NCBI GenBank assembly: GCA_022564295.1
Contig: JADFLR010000026.1
Location: 1 to 57,942, forward strand
Length of the DNA stretch: 57,942 bases
Source of the DNA: Bacteroidota bacterium
GTDB taxonomy: Bacteria > Bacteroidota > Ignavibacteria > Ignavibacteriales > Ignavibacteriaceae
Reading direction: 5' to 3'
Shown: positions 7,343-16,758 of the stretch, in pieces
How positions within the stretch are numbered: position 1 is the stretch's first letter
How the letters are laid out: every line of letters begins with the position of its first letter
Position numbers and translations under genes: made by a program
Notes under the pieces: model-generated
Told to the model about the DNA's origin: nothing
Database searches by the model: none
The model's input: the letters and a program-made list of their open reading frames with translations, nothing else

Positions 7343-9481
7343 TTAAAATGTATAGCCCAAATTTAATGATGCAAAATAGTTTCTTGGAGCGCCAGCTTCA
7401 TAAAATCTTTTATCAGCCGAGTTAGTGTTTGTGAACCCAACATACAGTAAATCAAAGATATTATTAACACCGCCGGAAACTAACAGGTTGAAGCTGCCGA
7501 ATTTCATGTCGAATCCCAACACCGAATTTAGCAGGTTATATGCATCAGTTTTATCAGAATTTGCATCATCAACCCATAGCCCGCTAACTCCCATATAACT
7601 AAATTTTATGAACCCATTTAAACTTATGGTGAATGGATACGAGTACGCAAGAGAAATAAAAATATTATGTTCAGGAACACTTGGAACAATATTATCTGAA
7701 AAATCCTCTTCCGATTCCACAAATCCAGTTGAATCGAATTCAATTGTCTTTGCGAAATATGAGTTGTAGATGAAGTCAGAATATGTGTAAGAAAATATAA
7801 ATTGTAATCCTTCAACAACTTCTAATTGTGTACCTAATTCTAATCCCATCCTGTTTGTTTCTGCAGCGTTTCTGAAAAATACATCTCCTAAAACTTCGAA
7901 AGGAACAATTTCATTATCGATTTTAATATTAAAAAAAGTTGCTTCAAACAAAATATTTCTAAAATATTGAGCATCGTACGATATTATATTTCCCTTAATT
8001 CCCAATTCAAAGTTTATTGATTCTTGCGGTTGAAGTTCCGGGTTGTATAGATCAGCGGGATCAAAAGGATCTAATTCATTCTTTGCCGGGCTGTCGAAAC
8101 TTAATCCGAAAGACGTGTAAACTGCAATATGGGGAGTAATCTTATAATTCAGAGCAATTTTTGGAGTGAATGCATTAAACGTTCTTTCATCTGTTCGGGA
8201 AGGAAGCGTTTCTTCTGTAATATTATATGAAACGTAATCATATCTTCCGGAAAGTAATACGAACATTCTGTCTTTTAATAGTTCAAAATTATTAGAGATA
8301 TAAAAACCGGTATTGTTTATGCCTTCATCCAGCAATTGTAAAAGCTGATCACCTTTCTGACCGTTAATGTTATCATAAAATTCTATGCGTGCCGGCTGAA
8401 GAAAAATATCCGCACCGATTGAGAACTCATTTTGCATCCCCAAAATATCAGTGCGATTAGAATATCGTGTTGTTAATCCCAAACCGTTTCTGTTAATTAT
8501 TTTATAAGTCCTTGAAGGACGATGAAAAAATTTCATCGTTCCGTAAGTAGTAATTTCTATTTCGTTATTTAATGAACTACCAAATTTTGTGTTGAATCTA
8601 ACTCCTAACCTTCCCTTAGTTGATATCCTTTTACTATCTCTATCAACCTGTCTTTGGTCTGCCTGGAAAGGATCTTCTTCAAACTCTTCTTTTGTAAGAG
8701 AACCCGGAAGTTTAATTAATCCATCAACAAAATACCCAAGAATTTTTAAGCTGGTGTTATCTCCCGGATGAACTTCTAAAACTGTATTAAAGATGTGCCA
8801 GTATTCATTGTTATGTACTCTGTAGCCAGTGTAATTTTGGTAACTGTAAGTAGCTAAAAATCCATATTTGTCTGAGCGGACCCCTGTTTTAAAACCATTT
8901 CTCCTTAAATCGAATGAACCAAATTGATTGAATTGTACGGCGAACGATCTTGGAAAATCCACATCATTTATAAAATTTACAACACCCCCGGGAGCATTTG
9001 TATATAACGAAGATGAGTTTCCTTTTACGATTTCAATTCTGCCTATTGAGTTAAAATCTATGGCTTCTATTCTAGTTTGTCCGTCTGGTTCTGATTCAGG
9101 AATACCATCTAATAAAATTCTTACACCTCTAATGCCGGAGTTTGATCTACTTCCAAATCCCCTTATTGAAATTCTTACATCATGATTACCGTATCTCGAT
9201 TGCAAAAACATGCCTGGGATTGATTGCAAAACATCAAACACTCCAACCTTTCTATCGTATTGAAATAAAGAGTTATTGATTCGAACAACCGGGTAAGGAA
9301 TATCTATAATTTTTTTATTTACTCTAGAACCTGTAACCACAACATCATCTAATTCGTATTGAAGTGTATCTACTAAAAGGTAATGAATTGTAGTATCTGC
9401 CTTCTCAATTTCCTGTGTAAAACTAATATTGTTCCCAAGTACTAGTATTAAAGTAGTTAATACAATTAAATATTTTCTCAT
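7343..9481 (-). CDS. TonB-dependent outer-membrane receptor (FecA-like)
   Basis: 712 residues. A signal peptide (about 1-22) is followed by a TonB-box-like segment DDVVVTGSR near 46-54, a plug domain (about 55-180, with SIRGFG and the GVRILLDGIP and RIEIVKGNSSSLY motifs), and a 22-strand barrel ending in LNLGYTF. This is the architecture of ferric-siderophore or other large-ligand receptors. There is no N-terminal signalling extension and no carboxypeptidase-like CNA domain, so it is not a SusC-type polysaccharide receptor. TonB/ExbBD are not nearby. The ligand is unknown. The 65-base gap to the propeller gene below allows co-transcription. Confidence 0.88.
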   Translation of the reverse strand: MRKYLIVLTTLILVLGNNISFTQEIEKADTTIHYLLVDTLQYELDDVVVTGSRVNKKIIDIPYPVVRINNSLFQYDRKVGVFDVLQSIPGMFLQSRYGNHDVRISIRGFGSRSNSGIRGVRILLDGIPESEPDGQTRIEAIDFNSIGRIEIVKGNSSSLYTNAPGGVVNFINDVDFPRSFAVQFNQFGSFDLRRNGFKTGVRSDKYGFLATYSYQNYTGYRVHNNEYWHIFNTVLEVHPGDNTSLKILGYFVDGLIKLPGSLTKEEFEEDPFQADQRQVDRDSKRISTKGRLGVRFNTKFGSSLNNEIEITTYGTMKFFHRPSRTYKIINRNGLGLTTRYSNRTDILGMQNEFSIGADIFLQPARIEFYDNINGQKGDQLLQLLDEGINNTGFYISNNFELLKDRMFVLLSGRYDYVSYNITEETLPSRTDERTFNAFTPKIALNYKITPHIAVYTSFGLSFDSPAKNELDPFDPADLYNPELQPQESINFELGIKGNIISYDAQYFRNILFEATFFNIKIDNEIVPFEVLGDVFFRNAAETNRMGLELGTQLEVVEGLQFIFSYTYSDFIYNSYFAKTIEFDSTGFVESEEDFSDNIVPSVPEHNIFISLAYSYPFTISLNGFIKFSYMGVSGLWVDDANSDKTDAYNLLNSVLGFDMKFGSFNLLVSGGVNNIFDLLYVGFTNTNSADKRFYEAGAPRNYFASLNLGYTF

Positions 9482-9930
9482 TTAAACTATTTCCCGCGTT
9501 TATAAAGTGAATAGGAAATTACAATCAAAATTTACCAATTTATTTTTAATCCGTTAACACAAAACATATAATCTTCCTGTAAAGAAAAAAAAGTGATGTG
9601 TTAGAAAATGGGTTTGTGTTAGAAACTATAACTGAAAAAACAAATTTACACCAATTCCTGACAAAAGCATTTGGCTTGTCGCAACTGAAGTTCCCTCTAA
9701 ATTAAGCTACTCAGAATCCTGTACAAAAGTATAACGTACATTATAATCAATAACTAACACTTTTCATCTTAAAAAGATAACTGAGAAAATATATTTTCAT
9801 AGTAGGAGGATAAAATTTAACAAATTATTATTAGACAAATTGTTAAACAATAACCCCACATTTCATTTATAATTTAATTAATTTGTAGACGGCTAATTTA
9901 ACAATCATAATCAATCTTTAAGTTAGTATT
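9482..9930. other. 450-bp divergent intergenic region
   Basis: This is the upstream region of two divergent genes (TonB receptor and coiled-coil lipoprotein) and should contain both promoters. It has an AGGAGG at about 9804-9809 with no start codon behind it, and an inverted repeat TTTAACAA (9816-9823) / TTGTTAAA (9840-9847). No ORF was supported. Confidence 0.45.
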
Positions 9931-11067
9931 ATGAAAAGAAAAAATAAAAATTTAATCTTATTTGTAATTATGGTTATAACTATTATGCTTACTTTAAATG
10001 GATGTTTCTCTCCACAAAAAGAAACAGCGTTAATGAAAGAAGCCGGTATCGAAGTCTCGGCAATTGAATACAAAATAAGACTTGGTGAATTTGGATATCG
10101 TTTTGCCGGGATCGTTGAACTCTCTGCAGATGAAATAATTTCTAAAACGATGGATAATGAAATTAAAAAACAGGCTCTTTTATGGAAAATTTACGCAATC
10201 CCGGCTATGATAAGATCATTATCTATTAATGATCCTCTTGCAGCAGGAATTGACTCCTGGATTTTATCCGTTCAAATGAATCAGTATTTCGAAGTTGGAT
10301 ATGGGAAAGATCTTTTTGGCGAATATCAGGATATAGCTATAACCTCATCAAAATTAATTTTGAGCGATATTGAAAATTTAGCTAGAAAACTCAAAGGTGC
10401 TGATGATATCTCTAGAGGACAAAAAATAGCAGAAGACTGGGCAAATGAAAATCCGATTAAAAATAGTAAATTTATGAGGGTATCTGCGCTGGATGAAGTA
10501 GCACATATTATTGGCTCAGCCGATTATAATTTGGGCACTACTGTGGAGGGTATTGCAATTTCAGTTAATGAATTAAAAAATCAGGTTACTCTCTATACTG
10601 ATTATTTACCCAAGCAAATTAAATGGCAGGTTGAGTATGCAGCTTATGAAGTGTTTGGCGATTCTACCATGGGAAATATGATGCAAAATTTTAATACAAT
10701 AACGCAATCAACCAGCAGAATAACGGACGTTGTTGAGGAAACTTCTTTACTGATAGAAGAGTTACAGCAATCAACATTGGATAATGTTAATTATCAAAGA
10801 TTAGCTACACTAAAAGCATTAACAGAAGAAAGAATTGCAGTAATGGAAAGTTTAAAACTGGAAAGGATTGCTATTCTGGAAGATATTAACAGAGAAAGAA
10901 ATGAAACACTCGATAGATTGGAAAAGATCTCGTATATGGCGGTGAACAAGACTACTATTTTTGCGGCAGATATTATTGATAAAATATTTTGGAGAGTGTT
11001 AATAATTTTAGCACTTGTTTTTGTTGGGGGATTTTTTCTCCTTATGTATCATAGGAAAAAATCATAA
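9931..11067 (+). CDS. Lipoprotein with coiled coil and C-terminal membrane helix, function unknown
   Basis: 378 residues. The N-terminus is a lipoprotein signal with lipobox LNGC (Cys25). The body is strongly alpha-helical; from about 255 to 335 it forms a long charged coiled coil with repeated ERIA/ER.ETLDRLEK segments. A hydrophobic helix near 345-370 is followed by RKKS, so the protein may be anchored at both ends, or Cys25 may not be processed. No enzyme motif is visible. The layout (helical domain, coiled coil, membrane helix) suggests a structural or mechanotransducing envelope protein. It is the only plus-strand gene here and converges with the next gene, overlapping it by six bases. 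No regulatory site was found. Confidence 0.65.
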   Translation: MKRKNKNLILFVIMVITIMLTLNGCFSPQKETALMKEAGIEVSAIEYKIRLGEFGYRFAGIVELSADEIISKTMDNEIKKQALLWKIYAIPAMIRSLSINDPLAAGIDSWILSVQMNQYFEVGYGKDLFGEYQDIAITSSKLILSDIENLARKLKGADDISRGQKIAEDWANENPIKNSKFMRVSALDEVAHIIGSADYNLGTTVEGIAISVNELKNQVTLYTDYLPKQIKWQVEYAAYEVFGDSTMGNMMQNFNTITQSTSRITDVVEETSLLIEELQQSTLDNVNYQRLATLKALTEERIAVMESLKLERIAILEDINRERNETLDRLEKISYMAVNKTTIFAADIIDKIFWRVLIILALVFVGGFFLLMYHRKKS

Positions 11068-11904
11068 TTCTATCTCCATTTTTTCTCTCGCAAGAAAACA
11101 ATCTTTAAATCTTTGCTGGCATTGCTTTTCCATTTTCGTAAGGAATTCATCATCGTGATCGGGATCGTGATGTGTGATAGCTAATTGTTTAACTCCAGCC
11201 ATCTCAGCAACCTGGATAGCTTGCTCGTAACTGCTGTGTCCCCAGCCCTTTTTATCTTTCAATTCTTCACTTGTATATTGTGCTTCGTGAATAAGTAGGT
11301 CTGCATTTTCTGCTAAGCGAACTACATTTTGATCAATTTCATCACCGTGCTCTATATCGGTACAGAACACAAACACTTTATCACCTCTTTCAACTCTATA
11401 CCCAAAAGCACCGCCGGGATGCTTGTGTTTATTTGCAATTACTATTATTGGTGTCTTATTCTTATCTCTTCCTTCGAATACTTCCATTACTTTATCCAAT
11501 AATATAAAATTGAATTCTGCTCCCATCTCATCTAACTGAACGGGAAAGTATTCCTCGTGCATCTGCATTTTAAAAATTTTTTCCAGGTTATCAATTTCAC
11601 GTCCTAAACCCATTGCTAAAATGTTTATCTTCAGCTTTTTTGTAAAGGCAGGATCGAAGAAGGGAAATCCTTGAATGTGATCCCAATGAAAGTGTGAAAA
11701 GGCAATGAATAACTCTTCTTGTTTATGTCCGCTTGCAATGAATTCTTTGCCTAAATCTCTAATACCTGTACCTGCATCAAATACAGCTATGTTATTTGTA
11801 TCTTTTATTTTTAATTGAACACATGTAGTATTTCCTCCAAAATCCTGAAATGCAGGACTACATACAGGAATAGAACCTCTTACACCAAAAAATTTAGCAA
11901 TCAT
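11062..11904 (-). CDS. MBL-fold metallo-hydrolase, cyclic phosphodiesterase-like
   Basis: 280-residue cytoplasmic beta-lactamase-fold hydrolase. It begins with FFGVRGSIPV and has FDAGTGIRDLG and the zinc motif SHFHWDHIQG (HxHxDH); later ligands are probably the H of KHKHPGGAF, the D of FCTDIEHGD and the H of TTHHDPDH. The opening and the GGNTTC segment are typical of the group that includes PhnP, YycJ and cAMP phosphodiesterase-like enzymes, which cleave phosphodiesters. The substrate cannot be told from the sequence. It starts ten bases after the preceding lipoprotein gene, which points to one transcript with it. No strong Shine-Dalgarno sequence is seen. Confidence 0.8.
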   Translation of the reverse strand: MIAKFFGVRGSIPVCSPAFQDFGGNTTCVQLKIKDTNNIAVFDAGTGIRDLGKEFIASGHKQEELFIAFSHFHWDHIQGFPFFDPAFTKKLKINILAMGLGREIDNLEKIFKMQMHEEYFPVQLDEMGAEFNFILLDKVMEVFEGRDKNKTPIIVIANKHKHPGGAFGYRVERGDKVFVFCTDIEHGDEIDQNVVRLAENADLLIHEAQYTSEELKDKKGWGHSSYEQAIQVAEMAGVKQLAITHHDPDHDDEFLTKMEKQCQQRFKDCFLAREKMEIEL

Positions 11905-11914
11905 TTTTTTCTAT

Positions 11915-12550
11915 CTAATTAGCAAGAAATCCTTCGCTGCTTAATTTATCTGCAAGAACAGCACCCAGAGATTTAATCACATCGGAAGCTTTATCGGGAT
12001 CAATTGTTTCGGAAATACCGCTCCAGATAAGTTTTTTATCTTTTGTCTCGTACAAATTTGTTTCAAGCACAACAACAACATTTTTTGATAAATAACTTGA
12101 TGAGTTGGCATATTGTACTGCTGCGTAATAGTGTCCGTAAAATCCATAATAGCTGCTATAAGGAATTGTATAGGCATAACCAGCTGTTACTCTTCGTTCT
12201 TTATCTACACCAACTAAGCGGGATACTAACACTGCATCAAGCTCCAGGTCGCTAAAATACTTTTCAAATGTTGTTGAGTCTATTATCTCATCGTATGGCA
12301 TATAATCCATTGATGCAACTGCATCTATTCCACTGCTTTTGAAAGCATCCACAAGCCCATCTTCAAACTTTCTTTTTAATAACGGTTTTTTCTGATCAAC
12401 AATGCCAAGGACTAATAGATTATGGATACTTCCTGTCTTATACTCATCTTCAGACCATTCACCAATTATCTTGGTTGTTGGCCCGCAGGAAATAAAAATG
12501 ATGGATGAAAAAATTGTAATTATTAATGGAAGAATGTATCTCTTAATCAT
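11915..12550 (-). CDS. Lipoprotein, DUF4136-like
   Basis: 211 residues with a lipoprotein signal ending ISCG (Cys22). The mature part starts with KIIGEW and has alternating strands and helices; LELDAVLVSRLVGVDKERR and KKLIWSGISETIDP resemble the small periplasmic lipoproteins (DUF4136 and relatives) that share a fold with outer-membrane LptE/LpoA-type subunits. A Tyr-rich segment (about 125-150, SSYYGFYGHYYA) is typical of the family in this phylum. It sits between the SpoIIE-type phosphatase upstream and the MBL hydrolase downstream. The function is unknown, and the DUF assignment is by general resemblance. Confidence 0.6.
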   Translation of the reverse strand: MIKRYILPLIITIFSSIIFISCGPTTKIIGEWSEDEYKTGSIHNLLVLGIVDQKKPLLKRKFEDGLVDAFKSSGIDAVASMDYMPYDEIIDSTTFEKYFSDLELDAVLVSRLVGVDKERRVTAGYAYTIPYSSYYGFYGHYYAAVQYANSSSYLSKNVVVVLETNLYETKDKKLIWSGISETIDPDKASDVIKSLGAVLADKLSSEGFLAN

Positions 12551-12654
12551 ATTAATTAATTCTTAAATTTGTTTTAGAAAAGATTAATAATTTTAACTAA
12601 AGTTAAATAATCTTACGTTTGTTAACAACACAAAGATATTATCTGAACATAAGA

Positions 12655-14676
12655 TCACTTTATTTTTACAACAACAAAAGTAATATCATCTTTCAATGGA
12701 TAATTGCCAGCCCAACTCTTCGCCTCAATAATTAATTGCTGAATCACATCGCCCGATTTCTTATTAGCTGCTTCATTAAATATTTCAACGGCTTTATCAT
12801 AACCAAGCATATCACTATCCTCATTAAACAGCTCCGGAAATCCATCACTCATAAATAAAATAACATCACCTGGTTTAATGTTCACTTCTTCAGATTGATA
12901 TGGAAAATCTTTCATACTTCCCATTGGCATACCTTTAACTTCAAGTTCTTCCACTGCATTTTTTTCAAAGCGGTAAAGTAATGTAAAAGGCATTCCCGCA
13001 GACGATAAAATAATTTTATTTTTGCTCAATTTTGCTATGGTCATTGACATAAACATTAAAGAAAATCCCATCTCCTTCAGCGCATTTGATGATTCTTTTA
13101 AAATTATGGAAGGATCGGGATTAGCAGCTTTAGCTTTAAATAAACTTTTAGAAGCGGCAACCATAGTTCCTGCTTGCATTCCATGTCCTGTTGCATCACC
13201 AACCGCAATTGTAAGTGTGTTATTATCATCTACATAAAAGTCATAATAATCACCTCCCACTTCAGTTGCGGTTTTCATGTAAACAGCTACCTCAAAGTTT
13301 GAAGATTGCGGAATTTCCTTTGGAAGCATAGATAATTGTAATTTTCTCGCTTCTTCAAGTTCTTTTGTCTTGCGTTCGTTCTCGGTTTCTAACTTTGCCT
13401 TTTCAATTTCCTGCTGTAATGTTTTTTCTGAAAGCGACTTAACTTGTTCTAATTGAATTTCTAAATCTTTATTAGTCTTGGCAAAGTTTCTTGCAAGAAA
13501 AACTGACATCGAAAGAAGTACTACAAGTAATGAATAATATGTGTACGGGAACAATATAAAGTTCCATAATTTAGGCACAACACTTAGTATGCTTAAAAAT
13601 TTGTAGATTGATGCAAAAGTAAACGGAAGCATTCCAATAAGAATAATCCAGCTATCATTGTACAATAAAGTTCTTTTCTTAACGAGAGAAATTGTTATAA
13701 CACGCAGCATCTCAATAATTATTATTATAAACAGGACAGTTAAAATATCAAATGCAGCAATTGGACTAACCAAAAACCAGATAAATATAGTTACACCGAT
13801 TGCTGATAAGATTATAAAACTTTTTGGTAATTTATTATAAACGAGATAATATGTAAATCTTAAATATGCCAGTAATGTTAGAATTCCGATTAAATTGAAT
13901 ATTTTAAAATTCCAGATTGCAGCATATACATCATCGATAAAAATTCTTTCAAACCTGAAGAATGCAAGTAGAGCAACTAATAATGTAAGTATAGCGAAGT
14001 AGAGATTCGGCTTAAACTTTTTATAATAGAGATATAAAAGAAAATGGATTATGGAGAAAGCGAGTAACACGCCAAAGAAAAACATTTGATGCATTGAAGC
14101 ATTTCGACTGATATTTTTTACTTCCTCTCTGTATTCTGATAATGAACCAATATTAAAATTGAATGATGGTGGAAGACCTTTTAGTATTCCTTCGTAAGTT
14201 ATAAAACTTGATATGCGTATTGCTATTACATGCCTGGAAATACCATGCTCATCAGGTTGTGTTGGGAGAAATGTAAATGCAGCAACTTCAGGATGTTCAT
14301 TAACATAGATACCTTCTTCATCTTTAAGATTTGAAGCAACAGTTCCATATCGGTGAACAGCAATTCCATCAACAAAAATCTCAACAGCTCCTACTAAATA
14401 AAGTTTCATCCCCAAGGGAGTACCAATTAATGTTGAATCAGTTTCAACAATTATTCGTACCCAGCCAAATCCTTGCCATTGATCATGAGGAAACTTTCCT
14501 ACGTTGTATTCTTTCCAATCGCTGTCATCAAAATCGGGTTTAGACCATTCATAATTATCGCCGGGATTGAACCGGTAGTTTTCGGGGAATATTATCTTAA
14601 CAGAATCCTGTGCAAAAACTGGAAGTGATATTGATATTAAAAGTATGAACAGTAAAAGTTTTAATGTCAGCTTCAT
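12655..14676 (-). CDS. 7TM-sensor SpoIIE-family protein phosphatase
   Basis: 673 residues in four parts: signal peptide (1-22); an extracytoplasmic jelly-roll sensor (about 25-180) of the glycosidase sugar-binding kind, with DDSDWKEY; a 7TM region (about 195-405) like 7TMR-DISM receptors; a coiled coil (about 405-455); and a PP2C/SpoIIE phosphatase domain (about 465-673). The phosphatase shows VGGDYYDFY and VGDATGHGMQAG, with Asp residues for the metal centre, and a late DDITFVVVK. Such proteins dephosphorylate anti-anti-sigma factors in partner-switching control. The likely reading is an envelope sensor whose output is a general-stress or similar pathway. No anti-sigma or STAS gene is adjacent, so its partner is elsewhere. 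An enzyme of this size is usual for the family. Confidence 0.88.
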   Translation of the reverse strand: MKLTLKLLLFILLISISLPVFAQDSVKIIFPENYRFNPGDNYEWSKPDFDDSDWKEYNVGKFPHDQWQGFGWVRIIVETDSTLIGTPLGMKLYLVGAVEIFVDGIAVHRYGTVASNLKDEEGIYVNEHPEVAAFTFLPTQPDEHGISRHVIAIRISSFITYEGILKGLPPSFNFNIGSLSEYREEVKNISRNASMHQMFFFGVLLAFSIIHFLLYLYYKKFKPNLYFAILTLLVALLAFFRFERIFIDDVYAAIWNFKIFNLIGILTLLAYLRFTYYLVYNKLPKSFIILSAIGVTIFIWFLVSPIAAFDILTVLFIIIIIEMLRVITISLVKKRTLLYNDSWIILIGMLPFTFASIYKFLSILSVVPKLWNFILFPYTYYSLLVVLLSMSVFLARNFAKTNKDLEIQLEQVKSLSEKTLQQEIEKAKLETENERKTKELEEARKLQLSMLPKEIPQSSNFEVAVYMKTATEVGGDYYDFYVDDNNTLTIAVGDATGHGMQAGTMVAASKSLFKAKAANPDPSIILKESSNALKEMGFSLMFMSMTIAKLSKNKIILSSAGMPFTLLYRFEKNAVEELEVKGMPMGSMKDFPYQSEEVNIKPGDVILFMSDGFPELFNEDSDMLGYDKAVEIFNEAANKKSGDVIQQLIIEAKSWAGNYPLKDDITFVVVKIK

Positions 14677-14778
14677 GTTAAAGAAATATGCAAAGTTATT
14701 TTTAGAAAAACAATATTACTTTATTATGAATGGGGAATGGGAGCACATTATAAATACGAAAAGTTAAGAGAAAAATTT

Positions 14779-14811
14779 GAGGGAATATAATAGTTAGAAT
14801 TATATTCCCTC
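14779..14811 (-). terminator. Rho-independent terminator
   Basis: A perfect 13-bp stem (GAGGGAATATAAT at 14779-14791 against ATTATATTCCCTC at 14799-14811) with a seven-base loop lies just after the stop of the barrel gene at 14825. On the minus strand it is followed by AAATTTTTC. Confidence 0.8.
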
Positions 14812-14824
14812 TAAAAGCTGTACT

Positions 14825-15451
14825 TTAATAGCTCTGCCAGACAAATCCGATGTTAATTCCCCAATAATCAATTTGATTATCACCTCCGCCAAGTGCTTCA
14901 CCCGATGAAAAAGCATAATTATATTTTCCATTTACGATCATGGTCAAATCACGATTTAAACTAATTAGAACACCTGCTTCCGGCGTTAAGCCAAAATGCC
15001 AGTTGTCGGTTTCAAAAGCGACCAAACCTATTTCCAATCTTTGTTTGATGTAATACATTCCTACTCCCGTACCAAAGTAAAACCTATATTGATCTCGCCT
15101 CTTACCAGTATAAAAATGAGCAGTGGCAAGAATAGGAAGAGAGTTGACAACTCTAACCTGAGTTCCGGTTACCGTAGCACTAACACCGTTTTGTACAATC
15201 TGAATTGGATCAGAAACTCTTTGATTAAATACAGTCCATGCAAATGATAATCCGAAGGATAAATTTCTATTCTGAAACCATCTTCCTTCAATACCAAAAC
15301 CACGCCAGCTTACCTCGTCTATGTAATCATTTAAATTGCCGGTTGGAATAGAAACATTGTAGGTAATACTTCCTAAGCTTTGTGCAGAAACACTTGTTGT
15401 AATTATCAATATTAATATACTTGTATATAACCACTTCATAATTTTATCCAT
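14825..15451 (-). CDS. Outer-membrane beta-barrel protein
   Basis: 208 residues. The signal peptide ends at about residue 23 (SVSAQ) and the mature part is a small predicted barrel: alternating strands such as FGLSFAWTVF, YRFYFGTGVGMYY and YWGINIGFVW with an aromatic-rich end (VWQSY). No enzymatic residues stand out. It follows the DUF4136 lipoprotein by 28 bases and a strong hairpin lies behind it, so it ends the operon 16617-14825. The N-terminus may begin at the first Met or at Met5. The specific function is unknown; OmpW- or PorT-like barrels are alternatives. Confidence 0.7.
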   Translation of the reverse strand: MDKIMKWLYTSILILIITTSVSAQSLGSITYNVSIPTGNLNDYIDEVSWRGFGIEGRWFQNRNLSFGLSFAWTVFNQRVSDPIQIVQNGVSATVTGTQVRVVNSLPILATAHFYTGKRRDQYRFYFGTGVGMYYIKQRLEIGLVAFETDNWHFGLTPEAGVLISLNRDLTMIVNGKYNYAFSSGEALGGGDNQIDYWGINIGFVWQSY

Positions 15452-15479
15452 TATTTTTTAAAACTTTGTTAACTAAAAA

Positions 15480-16127
15480 TTAATTTGCTCCTAAATATGG
15501 AGATTGATTAAATGCATCGTTTATCCTCTGAGTAATTCGGGAAGATGTGCTAAGATTACTACTTACTACGCCATTTATTCTTGCCAACCAAACTGCTCCA
15601 AATGTACTATCACCAGTATTTATCTTATCCGGATCAATCATCGTCATGAAAATAGTACCTGTTGTATAACTGTAAACGACTGAGCCTCCGCCATATCCCC
15701 ATCCGGGATAACCACCCCACCAACCCCAGCCGCCCCAATAACCCCAACCAGGGTAAGATACCCTTGCATAATTATCTGTTACAGTAACTCCAACAAGAAT
15801 AACAAAACCCGGTGCATCGGAAGTTATATCAACCGGAACTCTTTCATAACCTAAACTTGTCATATTATTTTCTATGGTTTGTAAGATGAGAGCATCTTTG
15901 CTTCTATCTATATCATCTTCGGATGTACCTTCTTCAACAAAATGCACCACCGTATCCGGCATCGCGTAAGTTGGTTTATTAAAGTTCGCGGTATTATCGA
16001 ACAGTGTGATTACTGTATCGTAATCCGAAGTAGTTAACCCGTAATCAGGGTAACAGGAATACAGGAACAAAGTAGATAAAATTAGAATTGAGAAAAGAAC
16101 TACAAGCTTTTTTAGCTTTGCTTTCAT
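15480..16127 (-). CDS. DUF4136 lipoprotein with Gly/Trp-rich insert
   Basis: 215 residues. The lipobox ends YSC (Cys25). The mature start PDYGLTTSDYDTVIT and TYAMPDTVVHF are characteristic of DUF4136 lipoproteins. A glycine- and tryptophan-rich stretch at about 133-153 (repeats of GWG, WGG, PGWGYGG) interrupts the domain and is probably a surface loop. AAGGAGG lies seven bases before the ATG, a strong ribosome site. It belongs to an operon with the helical protein upstream and the barrel downstream. DUF4136 proteins have no settled function. The related but more diverged lipoprotein at 11915-12550 is in the same neighbourhood. Confidence 0.8.
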   Translation of the reverse strand: MKAKLKKLVVLFSILILSTLFLYSCYPDYGLTTSDYDTVITLFDNTANFNKPTYAMPDTVVHFVEEGTSEDDIDRSKDALILQTIENNMTSLGYERVPVDITSDAPGFVILVGVTVTDNYARVSYPGWGYWGGWGWWGGYPGWGYGGGSVVYSYTTGTIFMTMIDPDKINTGDSTFGAVWLARINGVVSSNLSTSSRITQRINDAFNQSPYLGAN

Positions 16128-16152
16128 AAGTCAGCCTCCTTAATTAGTATGA

Positions 16153-16617
16153 TTATTTTTTTGGTTTTTTAATTATAGGAACTTCGCCTGATACCTGAAC
16201 GTCAATCAGCATTAGTAACTGGCTTTCGACTTGGTAAAACATTGCTGCATCGATAGGATTAAGTTCAGATTTAAATTTATTATAATATTTCCATAATAAA
16301 TTTGTTCGTTTTGAATCTAGTTCATATTTTTTGTTAGCAAGCCGGGCTGCTACTTCATCTGTGAGATTGTAATAATTTTCTGCGTAATCTCTGATTAATT
16401 TTAATCTCTCGCCGCTCAACTCATCTAACTCTGATTCATATTCTGTATAAATAGGCCAAAATATATCAGCTTGCTCTATTATTAATTCCATTGTTTCGGC
16501 AATTATATCTCTTTTTTGCTCACGTAAATCTGTACGCAAATATTCCAGATATGAGATATCCTGTGCGATTAGAATGGAAGAAAATGAAAATAATAGAAAT
16601 AGTATTAATGATTTCAT
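16153..16617 (-). CDS. Secreted all-helical protein, paralogue of 39045-39548
   Basis: 154 residues. Signal peptide (about 1-18, LIAQ) followed by an entirely alpha-helical, strongly charged domain. Landmarks are YLEYLRTDLREQKR, FWPIYTEYE and LKLIRDYAENYYNLTDE. The same landmarks recur in the 167-residue product of 39045-39548 (FWPLYREF, LKLIKNYAANYENITDE), so the two are paralogues. The size, signal and helical hairpins recall Spy/CpxP-type periplasmic chaperones, but the LTxxQ motifs are not clear; this is only an analogy. The gene precedes a DUF4136 lipoprotein by 25 bases. Confidence 0.7.
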   Translation of the reverse strand: MKSLILFLLFSFSSILIAQDISYLEYLRTDLREQKRDIIAETMELIIEQADIFWPIYTEYESELDELSGERLKLIRDYAENYYNLTDEVAARLANKKYELDSKRTNLLWKYYNKFKSELNPIDAAMFYQVESQLLMLIDVQVSGEVPIIKKPKK

Positions 16618-16758
16618 AAGTCCGATTAAGTTATTTAATTGAAATAATTTTAGGCGAAAAATTAGTTATAAAATATTGCTTTTCAAATGATAATAATAAT
16701 ACTTCTTTCTACAATAAATAATTAATAGGACTGTAAAAATGGACATTCAACAAATAAA

